DNA of 64,000 nucleotides from Antedon mediterranea (Eukaryota; Echinodermata; Crinoidea; Comatulida; Antedonidae), in contig NC_092678.1 of NCBI RefSeq assembly GCF_964355755.1, forward strand, positions 13,366,922 through 13,430,921. The letters run 5' to 3'. Under the pieces are notes generated by a model. It saw only the letters and a list, made by a program, of their open reading frames with translations. It was not told the DNA's origin and searched no databases. Both the position numbers and the translations under genes were made by a program. The first letter of the stretch is position 1. Each line of letters starts with the position of its first letter. Positions 31,201 through 41,264 of this stretch are shown piece by piece.

Positions 31201-34200
31201 CTTTATCAAACCATTCGTTTCGTTTTGTAGAAGTTGAAGATTTACTTGTTTGTGTATACTTAATTCCTTTACATACGTATTCAAAAATTTTACATAAATG
31301 TGAAACTGCCTCATCAATTTTATTTTGAGAGATAGCATTCATAAAATCATTATCAATAGTTTCAATGATATCATGTTCCCATCTGACTTTGGATGCATTA
31401 ATGTAACTGTTGGACCATTTGAACGTACTCTGGGTAAACGTGTCATCTTCATTGACAATCATTTTGGTGTGTTCTTTGTCTTTGAATTGAATACTAAAGG
31501 CAATTGGCATATGATCCGATTCAACACGGTCATCAATTCTTAAATAAGATATTAGTTTAAAGTTGTTTGAGTTAGTAAGAAGGTAATCACATACACTTTT
31601 ACCTTGTGAACTGATAAATGTAAAACCACTGGATGATTCTTTATCAATTCTACCATTTGTGATTCGCATACCAGTTTCTTTGCAAAATTCTAATATATCT
31701 TTACCGTAGCAATTTAGTATACAATCAGAATTCGTTCTACTTTCAATCCGGATGTTGTCTTCCAGAAATAGATTATTGTTCCATGTGTCATTTTCGTCAG
31801 CAGATATGTAATCGTCCTCCGAACCAGTTCTACCATTAAAGTCGCCAACTACATATACTATGTCTGATATTTGGGAGCTGTAATGCAAATATTCGTTAGA
31901 TAAAATGTCAAAAAAGTCAGTTGTCGCGTAACTGGATGTACTTGGTGGTCTATACAAAAAACCGATTACAACAGTGTCGGTTGGGGATAGAGTAATCCTT
32001 AACCAAATAATGTTATTCGATGCAGTTCTTCAACGACGAGATTTAATTTATAATATACCATTACGCCTCCACTATTTCTTCCATGTCGACTTGTTTTATC
32101 TGGTAATTTTGATATGCAAGTAAAAGTAATATTGTAATCGTTCCGATATTTATCCCATGTTTCACTAAAACAAATTATGTCAAATTTGTTAACATACTCA
32201 ATAAAGTCAGAATCAGCGAATTTGTTATTAATACCGTTAATATTCCAAGAAATACAATCAATGTGTTTAGTGACTTTCAAAGATGTCTCAGATTGTTCTT
32301 CATTAGGACCACGGCCAAAACCCTATTTTGTGAGGTTTATGATTTTGTTGTCTTCTACGTTGAATGTATATACTTCGTCGCCTATAAACAGCTTATCATA
32401 TCTGAGCCGAAAACGATCGTTGTTTTTGATTGCTTGTTGTATCCTTGGTTGTAGGCCTTTTCTAATTTTACGGACTCTGAAAGTATAATCTTCACCCATG
32501 TTAATTTTTGATTTATTTCCAGTCATTTTCCTTTTGAGTGCTCTATTTTTGGACATTATTTCATCTTTTTGTTTGTAGCTAGTAAGTTTTGCTATGATTG
32601 GTCGTGGGTTACTTTTGCTGTGCAATCTATGCGCTCTCTCGAAAGCGACCTCTTCGATTTCTAAATTTGTTGTTATATAATCCTTTACCTTTCGTTCGCA
32701 GTCAAGCCACGTTTCATTTCTATCATCTTCAGGGATATCATAAATAATGATGTTATTACGACGACTTTCAGCTTCTAGTTTATCTAGTTGTGTAGTTATA
32801 ACTTTGTTTGTGTTTTTTAGTCTTATATTTTCTTCTTCCAAATCAGTTATTTTTTTAGTTAGCCTGTCAAATCCTTTCGACATATCTCCTTTAATTGAAG
32901 CGAAATCAGAAGCTATCCTATCCATTTTATCGTTTAAAACTGTATTCATATCGTTAAGTTGTTTCAAAACATCTTTCAATGAAGGTTCCATTCCCATTGA
33001 TTCTTTAATTGTTGTTTGTCTGGTTTCTATAGGACCCGGATTTGTTTCTATATCACCGGCTATAATAAGTAGCTTGAATGCAATTGGTACGAGAACAATG
33101 GTATTTATAATTATACTGACAATCATTTTATAGTAGTCTTGGGTATTCCAATTGTTAATAGCCATCTGCTATAGACCATTCACTATTTTATGAAACATTC
33201 CTTAGTAAAATGGGGGTATTGTCCATAAATAACTACACACAAATTCAACTGTGTAAATCAATGATGATTATTAATGGGTAATCCGTTCTAGATTATACTA
33301 AATAGACAGTGGTACGTTTAAGTTGTGCCGTTATGAGCTTACCCTCAGCGGAAAATATGAGTTGTTTAGCTTGGCGTGTTTTAATCGCTGGTTTAGCTTG
33401 GCTAGCGATAGCTTACTTTCCTCGGCAAAGTGTTGGTATATAGTCCATGTAAACGCACAAATAAATTCAACTGTGTAAAGTAATGATGATTATTGATAGG
33501 TAATCCGTACGAAATTGATCCAAGAAAAATAAAGTCAGAGTCTAGGCTTAAGGTGTGCCGCTGTGATTTGATCTGCAGCGGGAAATATGAAGTATGTTCA
33601 GCTTGGTGTGTTACAGTTAGTTGAACGCCGGTTTGGCTAGTATGGCTAGCGAGAGCTCCTTCAAACACGTCTACTCTCGTATACAATAGTTAATTCATAA
33701 ATATTTTATACAGTTATTATATTAATAAATATAAACAAATACTCAATTTATTTAGGTAAGGTTACATAGTTCATGACCGCTACTCACTGTAATAATATAG
33801 TAATACTATACTACTAGGCCACTATTTATATTAATTAATAATTAGTGACTTTCTATTCTATGTGCTTATTTTAAGTTAGTCATTTTGTATTTTCTGTTTT
33901 AAATATAAAATTATTTTTTTTATAGATCAAGAGGCATTTGAAGTTAATTCAGAGGCTACTGTAGAGGAGGATGACCCTATACAGGAAGTTGAAAATGCCC
34001 AAGTGGTTGAAGTGTTAGAATTTGTTCAAGTGGATACAAATGTTCTTGTTCAAGAAGATGATGATGTGGATCAACCAGCTGGTCCAGTGCAGGTAGAAGA
34101 AGAAAGACCCAGAAAAAAGGCAAAAAAGACAAAACTAGACAAATCTATGGAAGCTGTCTCAACACTAATAGCAGACAGATTTGAGGCATCCGAGAAAAGA

Positions 34201-34581
34201 TTGATAGAGGATGAGAGGAGACTAGCGAAAGAACAGAGGGACTGGGAATTAAAAGTTGAAAGAGAGAATAGGAATGCCCAACAAGAGCTTTTTACACAAG
34301 TACAAAACACTCAAAGGGATATGCTACAACAGTTTACAACATGCATGACAACAATGATGACAACAATGCAAAATCAACATGTTCCCAATCAAATCCAACA
34401 TCCAACTCCTGTTTTTTACACCAATCAACCACGAGTTAATTACAATATGGGTCCTCCATCACACACTCAAGGATACTTATACCAGTCATCTTCTTCACCA
34501 TCAGCTACTTCACCTTGCAGCGGTAATACATCATCATCCAGCTCAGCAGACAGCAGCCAAGGAGAATTTTATACACTTTAG
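28243..34581 (+). CDS. Harbinger Myb/SANT-like DNA-binding protein, two exons (28243-28621, 33926-34581)
   Basis: Exon 1 starts at the ATG at 28,243 (MSNWRENEI) and ends at a GTAAGT donor. Exon 2 begins after a T-rich tract and TATAG at 33,926. Joined length is 1,035 nt (344 codons plus stop), with no frameshift. Exon 1 carries a trihelix Myb/SANT domain (residues about 3-105: WRENEIRELL, RTKKQVISKLKTLKARY, TWPYYDLCDVIWGHRP) and an acidic tail. Exon 2 has a basic patch (RPRKKAKKTK), a coiled coil (ADRFEASEKRLIEDERRLAKEQ) and a Ser/Gln-rich end. In this superfamily the Myb-like partner binds DNA and assists nuclear import of the transposase. The intron holds LINE D in antisense. Confidence 0.85.
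28808..28821. repeat. Target-site duplication of LINE D (left copy)
   Basis: TAAATATTTTATAC, repeated exactly at 33,698-33,711. A 14-bp exact duplication defines the insertion. Confidence 0.9.
28866..28877 (-). repeat. 3'-UTR hairpin of LINE D
   Basis: GGGCCAAAGGCC on the minus strand, identical to the LINE B hairpin at 6931-6942. Confidence 0.6.
28901..32280 (-). pseudogene. LINE D ORF2: APE endonuclease, reverse transcriptase, C-terminal zinc finger (one frameshift)
   Basis: Frame 32,280-31,999 starts the endonuclease (ISWNINGINNKF, ICFSETW). After a frameshift near 32,005 a 1,018-codon frame (31,957-28,901) continues with YRPPSTSS, VGDFNGRTG and ESDHMPIAF. The RT follows: SGKAPGIDGMNFEF, QAGFRKGYRTTDNIF, CFVDLKRAFDSINH, GVQQGSPLSSLLLNIY and LLYADDLVLVSD, with all three catalytic Asp present. 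A C-terminal CKLCKKN...DEYHFILQC zinc finger ends it. It needs only one indel to be intact, which could also be an assembly error. It nicks DNA and primes reverse transcription at the nick. Confidence 0.9.
32323..33165 (-). CDS. LINE D ORF1: hydrophobic N-terminus, 2A peptide, coiled coil, RNA-binding domain
   Basis: An intact 280-residue frame. Residues 14-36 are strongly hydrophobic (signal- or membrane-like) and run straight into GDIETNPGP (residues 37-45), a canonical 2A ribosome-skipping motif (D-I-E-x-N-P-G-P). Downstream are a coiled coil (about 85-135, KKITDLEEENIRLKNTN), an RRM-like block (RRNNIIIYDIPED, ERAHRLHSKSN, PRPIIAKL) and a basic C-terminal domain (RVRKIRKGLQPRIQQAI), the L1-type ORF1 layout. 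Skipping would release a short leader and a separate RNA-binding protein. 2A in LINE ORF1 is known from sea urchins. Confidence 0.9.
   Translation of the reverse strand: MAINNWNTQDYYKMIVSIIINTIVLVPIAFKLLIIAGDIETNPGPIETRQTTIKESMGMEPSLKDVLKQLNDMNTVLNDKMDRIASDFASIKGDMSKGFDRLTKKITDLEEENIRLKNTNKVITTQLDKLEAESRRNNIIIYDIPEDDRNETWLDCERKVKDYITTNLEIEEVAFERAHRLHSKSNPRPIIAKLTSYKQKDEIMSKNRALKRKMTGNKSKINMGEDYTFRVRKIRKGLQPRIQQAIKNNDRFRLRYDKLFIGDEVYTFNVEDNKIINLTK
33031..33057 (-). other. Canonical 2A ribosome-skipping motif in LINE D ORF1
   Basis: Codes GDIETNPGP, a full match to the 2A core, preceded by the hydrophobic stretch AFKLLIIA. Skipping is expected between the final Gly and Pro. Confidence 0.88.
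33235..33660 (-). repeat. Two ~220-bp tandem repeats in the LINE D 5' UTR
   Basis: Units 33,235-33,420 and 33,455-33,660 share AATTCAACTGTGTAAA, AATGATGATTATT, GGTAATCCGT, a CAGCGG(A/G)AAATATGA segment and GCTAGCGA(T/G)AGCT. They resemble promoter monomers seen upstream of some LINEs; the promoter role is inference. Confidence 0.7.
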
Positions 34582-35239
34582 ACACATTTTAAACCAATCA
34601 TTGTGTTTATGTTAATTTAATGTAATCCTGGAGTTGTTAAATGAAAATGATTGAAAATAGTAAATTTTTAATTACTGTATACTAATAATGTTAATTTAAA
34701 ACTTGGGACAATACAATGATTATTTTCTGTCAAAACAAGTGCACACCATGACATTATTTTAGTAAACTCCTTTAATCACAGCTTATGCTATTTTTCATAT
34801 GTTGACCTTTTAGCACTATCAATACATCATTTTTATTGTTACAAATTAATTGTTTAGTTATACAAACAAACATTAATTGCCTGTAAGATTTTTTTTATTA
34901 AAATCAAAAAGGTTTTATTTTGTAGTTATACATGTACTGTACTACATTATCAATACCAAAAACACCTGTTAAATGTAAACCTTTTAACATGTTAAGTTAG
35001 CTATTTAAAAATTACAGTAATAAAAAAACTGTTTTTTGTTTTCTATAGGATAATACTGTAATAAAGTGTATTATTATGTATATCGTGTATATATAAAATA
35101 ATATATTTGTCTGATTATTGTTTAATAAAAAACACTATAAATGACATGATTGTTAATCTATTTATTGCGTTTAGGTTTGCATGGTGAGAACATTTCTAAT
35201 CAACAAAAAGTTTGGGATACACCACATGAAAATACTTAA
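34582..35239. other. Harbinger interior between convergent genes
   Basis: AT-rich, non-coding. It holds the 3' ends of both genes, with AATAAA/TTTATT-type polyadenylation words (for example TTTAATAAAA near 35,122). Confidence 0.5.
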
Positions 35240-35254
35240 AACTTAGTTTAAAAT

Positions 35255-36896
35255 TTACAAGAATGCCGAAACTGCATCACGAATATCAGATGTTACATCT
35301 ATATTCTGATTATTTGGATCAACATTATCATTTGGCTGCACCAAACCATGCTGCCTTTCATAATTGCGCATTTCTTCATCCCACTCAGGATAGAACTGTT
35401 CCTTATGCATCTCACATATGTTGTGCAGAACAGAGCATGACGCAACCACATCTGATACATATGAAATATTGACATCATTCTTCTTTAGAAGTATTCTCCA
35501 TCTTCCCTTCAGACGACCAAATGCGTTTTCAACGACCATTCTCGCAGAACTTAACCGTGTTTTAAATCTTCTTTGATCGGCTGTTAATGCATGGTTGGTA
35601 TATGGTTTCATTAGCCACTTTTTTAAGGGATATGCAGCATCACCGATGAGAAACACAGGTACTTCTACACCATTTATCACTGTAGAATTCTAAATAAATA
35701 AAACAATTAAATTAATTTTGTTGCTATCATGCCTTTCTTATTCGTGTGTTTATAGAAATCCTAGCCATTAATAATAAGCAATTAATTACACAAAAGCTTA
35801 CCTCCATAGAAAAAAGATGACCATTTTGCCTGTCCTCTGCAAGGGAAAATAAGTTTGAATTTGCCAAAACCCTTGCGTCATGCGTTCTGCCTGGCCATCC
35901 AATGTTTACATCTGTAAAGCTGTATGTATGAAGAACATTTTTTTAGATTTAACCATACTTTTTTTTTAGAATCATGCATTTGGAAGTAGAATAATATAGA
36001 TTATTCATAGGCCTAATGTAACCCTGGATAGAATAGCATTAAACAAACACCTTAAGCAGTTACAGCTCTTTTTGTACAATAATTTAGTTAAATAATTTTT
36101 AACCAACCAAAAGCTATGATCCACCACTGCCTGCATTATCACAGAGTGCCATCCTTTCCTGTTATGGTAGTCTGCAGGATTTTTTGACGGGGCTAGAATG
36201 GGGACATGGGTACCGTCTATGGCCCCAGCACATTGAGGGAACCGGCGTCTTTCGAATCCATTTATTGTTGCTGTTAATCTCTCACCAGAGGGAAGCGATA
36301 TATATCTTTTAAATAAGTTTCTTCGGATGGCAAAACACACCTCCCGTGCTAGGTTGCATAGAGTTGATATTCCAATTCCGAACATGTTTGATATGCTTCT
36401 ATATTCGGTGGGTGTGGCTAACCACCAAATAACAGCTGCTAGTCTAACTTTATAGGGGATAGGTGCTCTCCAATCTGTCGTTTCTTTTTCCAGGGCGGGT
36501 CTTAATTCATTGGCTATAAATTCAAATGTTGCCTTACACATTCTAAAATGTCGGCGCCAGTCTTCATCTGTATACGTTGTCATTACAGTATTCCAAAAAA
36601 ACAAGGCCATGCCTGCGATCCTTTACCCATATACGGCGAATGCACGACGTACCATCAATAGCTGCCATAGCATATAATCTATAGGCCATAGCTCTTTGTT
36701 GGTGCCTGACCCTTCGTCGCCTTGTAAATTTTACAGCCTGATTTCTCCTTCTATGCTGTTTTACAGATTGCCGATGACGGCTATTTAATTCTTGTACCTG
36801 TATAATATATGTACAATATACTGTACATAACATGTATTGCATAAATATGCTATAAAGTAAGAGAATAATAATCTGCAAATTAAAATTCGCTGCCAT
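35255..36896 (-). CDS. Harbinger DDE transposase (HARBI1-like), multi-exon with one frameshift
   Basis: Three exons read on the minus strand: up to 36,108 (donor GTTGGT), 35,919-35,802 (acceptor ...TACAG, donor GTAAGC) and 35,689-35,255 (acceptor TTTAG). The splices restore SFCFTDVNIG and SMENSTVING. Catalytic residues are visible: Asp in CAGAIDGTHVPI, Asp in FLIGDAAYPL and Glu in ARMVVENAFGRLKGRW. The N-terminus has MTTYTDEDWRRHFRMCKATF and IRRIWVKD. A single frameshift lies in a run of seven T (minus) near 36,592-36,598. The true start is uncertain; the ATG at 36,896 opens a hydrophobic stretch that may be intronic. Confidence 0.85.
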
Positions 36897-37098
36897 ATCG
36901 CTAGAATAATAACAATAAAGGACGCCCTCAATAATTATTTTGTCAGACTTTTTATTGGCCGAATATGCCGGACTCCTTTCTCACAGAAAGCCGGTATATA
37001 CCGGTTATATTTCCGGCACGATAGTCCGATGAGAATGGGTATATGCCGGTAACGATACCGGCACGACGCCAGCATCATACCGGTATATTGCAGGCACG

Positions 37099-37115
37099 TC
37101 TGTGAGAAAGGGGCT
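37099..37115 (-). repeat. Right terminal inverted repeat of the Harbinger element
   Basis: TCTGTGAGAAAGGGGCT is the reverse complement of the left end. Subterminal palindromic CCGGTA/TACCGG words are dense in 36,990-37,090. Confidence 0.8.
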
Positions 37116-37420
37116 TTAGTTACATGGCATCAGCGGTTTTATATTTACAGACTGGTTTGTTACAGCTCTGTCTCTCAGAGACCCTACAAACATTCCGTGA
37201 TTTGTGTCAATGTTCTCTACTACTTCAGTTAGAATTAATGAAACAACTCTGATTTTTTGTCATCATATCTCGAATATGTGGTCCAATTGTTGGGCATGCT
37301 CCCACTGGCTTTGACGCCCCTCCTTACACCAGAGCCGCGGTTTGAACGCGTACTATACTTTAAACTGTCGTTAAAGTATCTATCGAAAACCAAATCTGGT
37401 CACGTCACTGATCGAAGTTG
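37116..37420 (-). pseudogene. EADxRM/DSDVVV protein, copy 1, N-terminal part (palindrome left arm, inner)
   Basis: Minus-strand reading gives TNHGMFVGSLRDRAVTNQ and LMPCN, then the Harbinger end. It resumes at 27,957 with IEEADERM. The 37,316-37,420 segment is the reverse complement of 37,556-37,670. Confidence 0.7.
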
Positions 37421-37555
37421 ATGGTCTATATATGGTTGTACGACAAAATGAAGCACCATTAGTTGCTGCCAAGGTGTTAGATGGACCAGCAATAATCAAT
37501 ATGCTCAGGCCCAATGATTCGAAGACATTCATTGAGTATATATCAAGTGTCATAC
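37421..37555 (+). other. Spacer at the palindrome centre
   Basis: 135 bp of unique sequence between the arms. It still codes in the copy-2 frame (VVRQNEAPLVAAKVLDGPA, INMLRPNDSKTFIEYI), so the inversion point lies inside the gene and only one copy keeps this segment. Confidence 0.7.
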
Positions 37556-38620
37556 AACCATCAACTTCGATCAGTGACACAACTAGATTTGTTTTTCGAT
37601 AGATACTTTAACGACAGTTTAAAGTCTGGTACGCGTTCAAACCGCGTCTCTGGTGTAAGGAGGGTCGTTAAAGTCAGCGGGAGCTTGCCCAACAATTTGA
37701 CCACATTTTTTAGATTTGATGACAACAAATCAGAGTTGTTTTCATTTATTGTAACTGAAGTAGTAGAGAACATTGGCACAAATCACGGAATGTTTGTAGG
37801 GTCTTGGGGAGACAGAGCTGTAACAAACCAGTAAATATACAATCGCTGATGCCATGTAACATAGAAGAGGCAGATGAACGTATGTTTGTTCACCTTAAAC
37901 CTGCCGCTGACATTTTCCACGCATTGTCAAGACTGTACACAGTGATGTTGTTGTCAGCTTTCCACAGAATACCTGGCATCCACGAGCTTCGGATCGAGTT
38001 TGGAGTGGGGAAGCACTTGAAGTACATCCCAATACATGAGATTGCTTCTTCTCTTGGATCACAAGCATCAGCCGCTTACTTGTTTTTTCATACCATTAGC
38101 GGTTGTGATAGAACTTCATCTGTTTAAGGAAAAGGTAAAGCTACATTTAACGAGACTTTGAAAAAGATGCCATGTATGACTCCAGTTTTTGAGAGGATGT
38201 CATTGTCTGTAGGGCATGTTAGTGAAACAGACACAGATTATCTAGAACAGTTTGTTGTAACTATGTCTACTGCAGAACATTTAATGATGCAAGACGATAT
38301 CTTTTTACAACAAGAGAAAGACTATTGAAAATATCCCCCAACATCTGCGGCATTAAGAGAACATGTGAAACGGAAGCCAGGAAGTGGTACGACTGTCTAG
38401 ATGCATTCAGGGTTGAACAGGACCCAGCGAACTGGGGATAGAGGAAGGACGGCAACAAATTTAGTCCAGCTTGGAGTTCATTGCCGGAACTTTCAGATGT
38501 CACAAAGGTTTTAATTCGCTGTGGACACACCGACTGTGATCTTGGATGCTGTAAATGCAGAAAGAGTGATTTACGATGCACAGAGCTGTGTGGTTGCCAG
38601 GGAAAATGTGACCTACAATA
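37430..38620 (+). pseudogene. EADxRM/DSDVVV protein, copy 2
   Basis: Pieces in order: VLDGPAIINMLRP, then FVFDRYFNDSLKSGTR, DDNKSELFSFIV, GTNHGMFVGSWGDRAV, IEEADERMFVHLKPAA (with damage in the following VDSD segment), IEFGVGKHLKYIPIHEIAS, SLGSQASAAYLFFHTISGCDR and a degraded C-terminus (PPTSAALREHVKR, VILDAVNAERVIYDAQSC). Stops and frameshifts make it dead. Same family as copy 1, head to head with it. The function of the family is unknown. Confidence 0.75.
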
Positions 38621-39404
38621 AGTGTCCGTGTTAAATGCATGTAATTATGAACATAAACAAATAGTGTAAAGCCAGTACGGGTTGAGCTACATTCAAAATG
38701 GCCGCCATGCAATCAAAGACGTTATACCAATATGTTTGTTGACCTCAATACTATATTATACTTTGTACCAAAAATTATAACTGTAGGTACCGTACTGAAA
38801 CATTTTGAGTTCGCCATTTTGAAATTCAAAATGGCCGCCATGCAATAAAAATGTCAGTTAAATACCAATATGTTTGGTTACCCATTACCATATAATTGGC
38901 ACCTAAAATCAGAACTCTGTGTACCTTTTTATCAGAGATACCTGAAAAGTGAAAATTTGAAGTCCGCCATTTTGAAATCCAAAATGGCCGCCATGCAATC
39001 AAAATGTTAGTTATACCAATATGTTTGGTGACCCCATTAACATATAATTTGCACCTAAAATCAGAACTCTAGGTGCCTTTTTAGCAGAGATATGCCTGAA
39101 AAACGAAAATTTGAAATCCGCCATTTTGAAATCCAACATGGCCGCCATGGAATCAAAATGTTAGTTATACCAATATCTTTGGTGACCCATTACCATATAA
39201 TTTGCACCTAAATTCAGAACTCTAGGTGCCTATTTAGCAGCGATATACCTGAAAAGTGAACAATTTGGGTCCGCCATTTTGAAATCCAAAATGGCGGCTT
39301 TCCCCTGACCAAATTTTGTGCAACCCTTCCATTTCATATTTTTGACACCCTAATGAATTACTGTGCAAAGTTTCAGAATGTTATCACAATTTGAAGGATT
39401 GGGT
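37556..39404. repeat. Palindrome right arm
   Basis: About 1.85 kb, the inverted match of 37,420-37,116 followed by 27,957-26,548. It ends in CAATTTGAAGGATT. Arm divergence (many substitutions and indels) shows an old inverted duplication, older than the Harbinger insertion. Confidence 0.85.
38690..39310. repeat. Array of ~155-bp 'ATGGCGGCCAT' repeats, right arm
   Basis: The inverted counterpart of 26,640-27,265, with units containing GGCCGCCATGCAATCAAAATG, GGTGACCC, GCACCTAAAATCAGAACTCT and AGCAGAGATATACCTGAAAA. Confidence 0.85.
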
Positions 39405-40655
39405 CACTTAACAGGCCTACTATTAGTGCCAATTAGGCCAAGAGCTTCTTTAAAAACAACCCATTTTTTCTGTGAAACATCAGATAAGTTGGCCTACCAG
39501 CCCTGTTGTTATATTGATAACATGAATGTAACTGTGGAGAGGATTATTATTGTTGATTCTGATATGAACTGAACCTATATACACACAATATACAACAAAT
39601 ACCTTGTGTACATGTACCTCATGGTACATGTATTTTCATTTATAGTCCATAGGCTGGAAGGGGTTACCATGCACCCTCCCCCCACAGTTAAACTTCTTTG
39701 CTATCATTTTCTTCCCACGGGTATATATAGCGAAAAAATCGATGTTAACACTAAGAAAAATATAGGGATGCATTGTGTGTACTTGCGTCATTTGTAATGA
39801 TCATCAGCGTTTTATCTTCAAATATTTTTGGGGGTAGGGGGTAACATTTATCCTAACCCAAGAATCAAACATCTAATTAGTATTATCTTGGTACAATTGT
39901 GTAGCATACATCATTTAAAATCTTATACAATTAATCGCACGATTGTTAAGGTCAGTAGAGGTCAAAGGGTCATTGACCTTTTGTAAAAATGCACATTTTT
40001 GCCAAAATATAGACAAATTTCAACATAGTATCTACAATTTTTTAATATTTTTTATCTTAATTGTGTTTTACTTGTGCTTACTGACATATTGAATAAGAAA
40101 ATATATGTTAACAAGATTAAAATTGCAGTTCATTATATACAAATTGTCATTTTTTATTCTTAAAAATTGCAATAAAAGAAATACATTTTTTTGGGGTAGG
40201 GGGTAACATTAATAGTGCAGAAATGAAATTTTTTGGCAAAATGAGATATATTTCAAAATCAGATCTCCAATTTTCTATATTTTTGGGGTAGCGGTTAACA
40301 TTTAACCCAAGAATCAAACATCTAATTATTATGTTCTTTGTATCGTTGTGTAGTTGTGAATGCCTATCATCCGTCATAATGTCATCTGGAAACTCCGGTA
40401 CCAGTACATGTCGAATACATCCGATATATAAACTTTATTAGTGAGCTAAGTGGCACATCACGTAACATATTTAGGTCACATAAAATGTTATTAGTTTCCT
40501 CTTTAACTCGACTGGATAACGACCCTTTAACATTCTCGACGTGGTACGGTTGGAAAACAACTAGTCCTCAGTTGTACGCACGCGCACCAGAGATCAAATT
40601 GATACGCCCTCATCTATTCAGTATATTTATTCACGAGGCTGGATCTCCGAAGAGA
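39405..40655. other. Intergenic DNA with a duplicated GGGGTAGGGGGTAACATT segment
   Basis: No supported gene. About 75 bp at 39,828-39,905 recur at 40,280-40,355 (GGGGTAG...AACATTTA, CCAAGAATCAAACATCTAAT), with a third partial copy at 40,190. A Penelope-associated segment (CTAGTCCTCAGTTGTACGCA to ATACGCCCTCATCT) at 40,559-40,617 repeats at 42,438-42,493. Confidence 0.5.
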
Positions 40656-40659
40656 TATA

Positions 40660-40690
<31 letters not shown>

Positions 40691-40817
40691 AATCCAAAGG
40701 CAAATTACTGAAAAAAAATGACAATGCTGTGGGTATCAGTGGCTGGATCTCAATGGAGATACAAAAATAAAAAGCGAAAAGCTAAATCAAAACGATAAAG
40801 TAAACAGCCAGAAAAGT

Positions 40818-40853
40818 TAGCAGAGCTTTCGGGCAACACTAGCCCTTCATCAG
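40818..40853 (-). ncRNA. Hammerhead-ribozyme-like core, copy 1
   Basis: The minus strand has CTGATGA, an extra A, stem GGGC/GCCC with loop TAGTGTT, GAAA, a two-pair mini-stem GC-TCT-GC closed by A-U, and the cleavage-type UA. That is the hammerhead core order with the very short stem III reported for Penelope-element ribozymes. Stem I is not evident, and the extra A at the start of stem II is atypical, so activity is uncertain. Confidence 0.55.
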
Positions 40854-41013
40854 TGCAAGTGAAGGAATTTGGATAACGTCAGAGTATAAAGCTGGCAATA
40901 TAAATCATACTGTAAATTATAGAAACAGTGCACATATTCGGAACATGATCTCATAATTGCGTCGAGCATAGCTCATTGGCGAAAGTTCCGTATTTTTTAG
41001 TTGTATGACAAAA

Positions 41014-41063
41014 TGTCTCTGGCGGGATTCGAACCTGCAACCTCTCGCTTACAGGGCGAGAGG
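41014..41063 (-). pseudogene. tRNA-like 3' half (Thr-UGU-like)
   Basis: On the minus strand CTCTCGC, loop CCTGTAA, GCGAGAG (anticodon arm, anticodon TGT) is followed by a T arm with GGTTCGAATCC and an acceptor-like CAGAGACA. The 5' acceptor and D arm are missing. Confidence 0.55.
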
Positions 41064-41264
41064 TAATAAATGATTACAATGTAATAAATGATTACATTGA
41101 AAAATAATAGTTGGCTACTCTATGACATTTTATTTACAAAAAATTCTGCCTTCTAATACTTTCATTTATAACTAAAATGTACTTGTTTGTTTTATTCCAA
41201 GAAACTTTATTTTAATACATTAAACTGTAATTTTACCTTACACTCTCAATATGATACATTTGGA

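Larger units (their letters stand above)
28822..33697 (-). mobile_element. LINE D, near-intact full-length non-LTR retrotransposon with 2A peptide
   Basis: 4,876 bp on the minus strand between exact 14-bp duplications. It has a 5' UTR with two roughly 220-bp repeats, ORF1 (33,165-32,323), ORF2 (32,280-28,901, one frameshift), a 3' UTR with a GGGCCAAAGGCC hairpin, and a GAA/AAG-rich tail. The only visible ORF2 damage is one frameshift near 32,005, so this is a recently active copy. LINE B is a truncated relative. Clade: I/Nimb- or CR1-group-like. Confidence 0.92.
28622..33925 (+). other. Intron of the Myb-like gene, containing LINE D
   Basis: GT at 28,622 and AG at 33,924-33,925. Removing LINE D and one duplication copy leaves an intron of about 415 bp, so the gene was spliceable before the LINE landed and probably still is. 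Confidence 0.75.
27958..37115. mobile_element. PIF/Harbinger-type DNA transposon (autonomous organisation, ~9.2 kb with nested LINE)
   Basis: Terminal inverted repeats AGCCCCTTTCTCACAGA are at 27,958 and, inverted, at 37,099-37,115. Both ends have subterminal copies of CCGGTA/GCCGGCA-like words. Flanks are ATA and TAA in the orientation of the interrupted gene, an imperfect 3-bp duplication as expected for this superfamily. It encodes both usual proteins: a Myb/SANT-like DNA-binding protein (plus strand, spliced) and a DDE transposase (minus strand, spliced). LINE D (28,822-33,697) sits in the intron of the Myb-like gene. Without it the element is about 4.3 kb. Confidence 0.88.
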
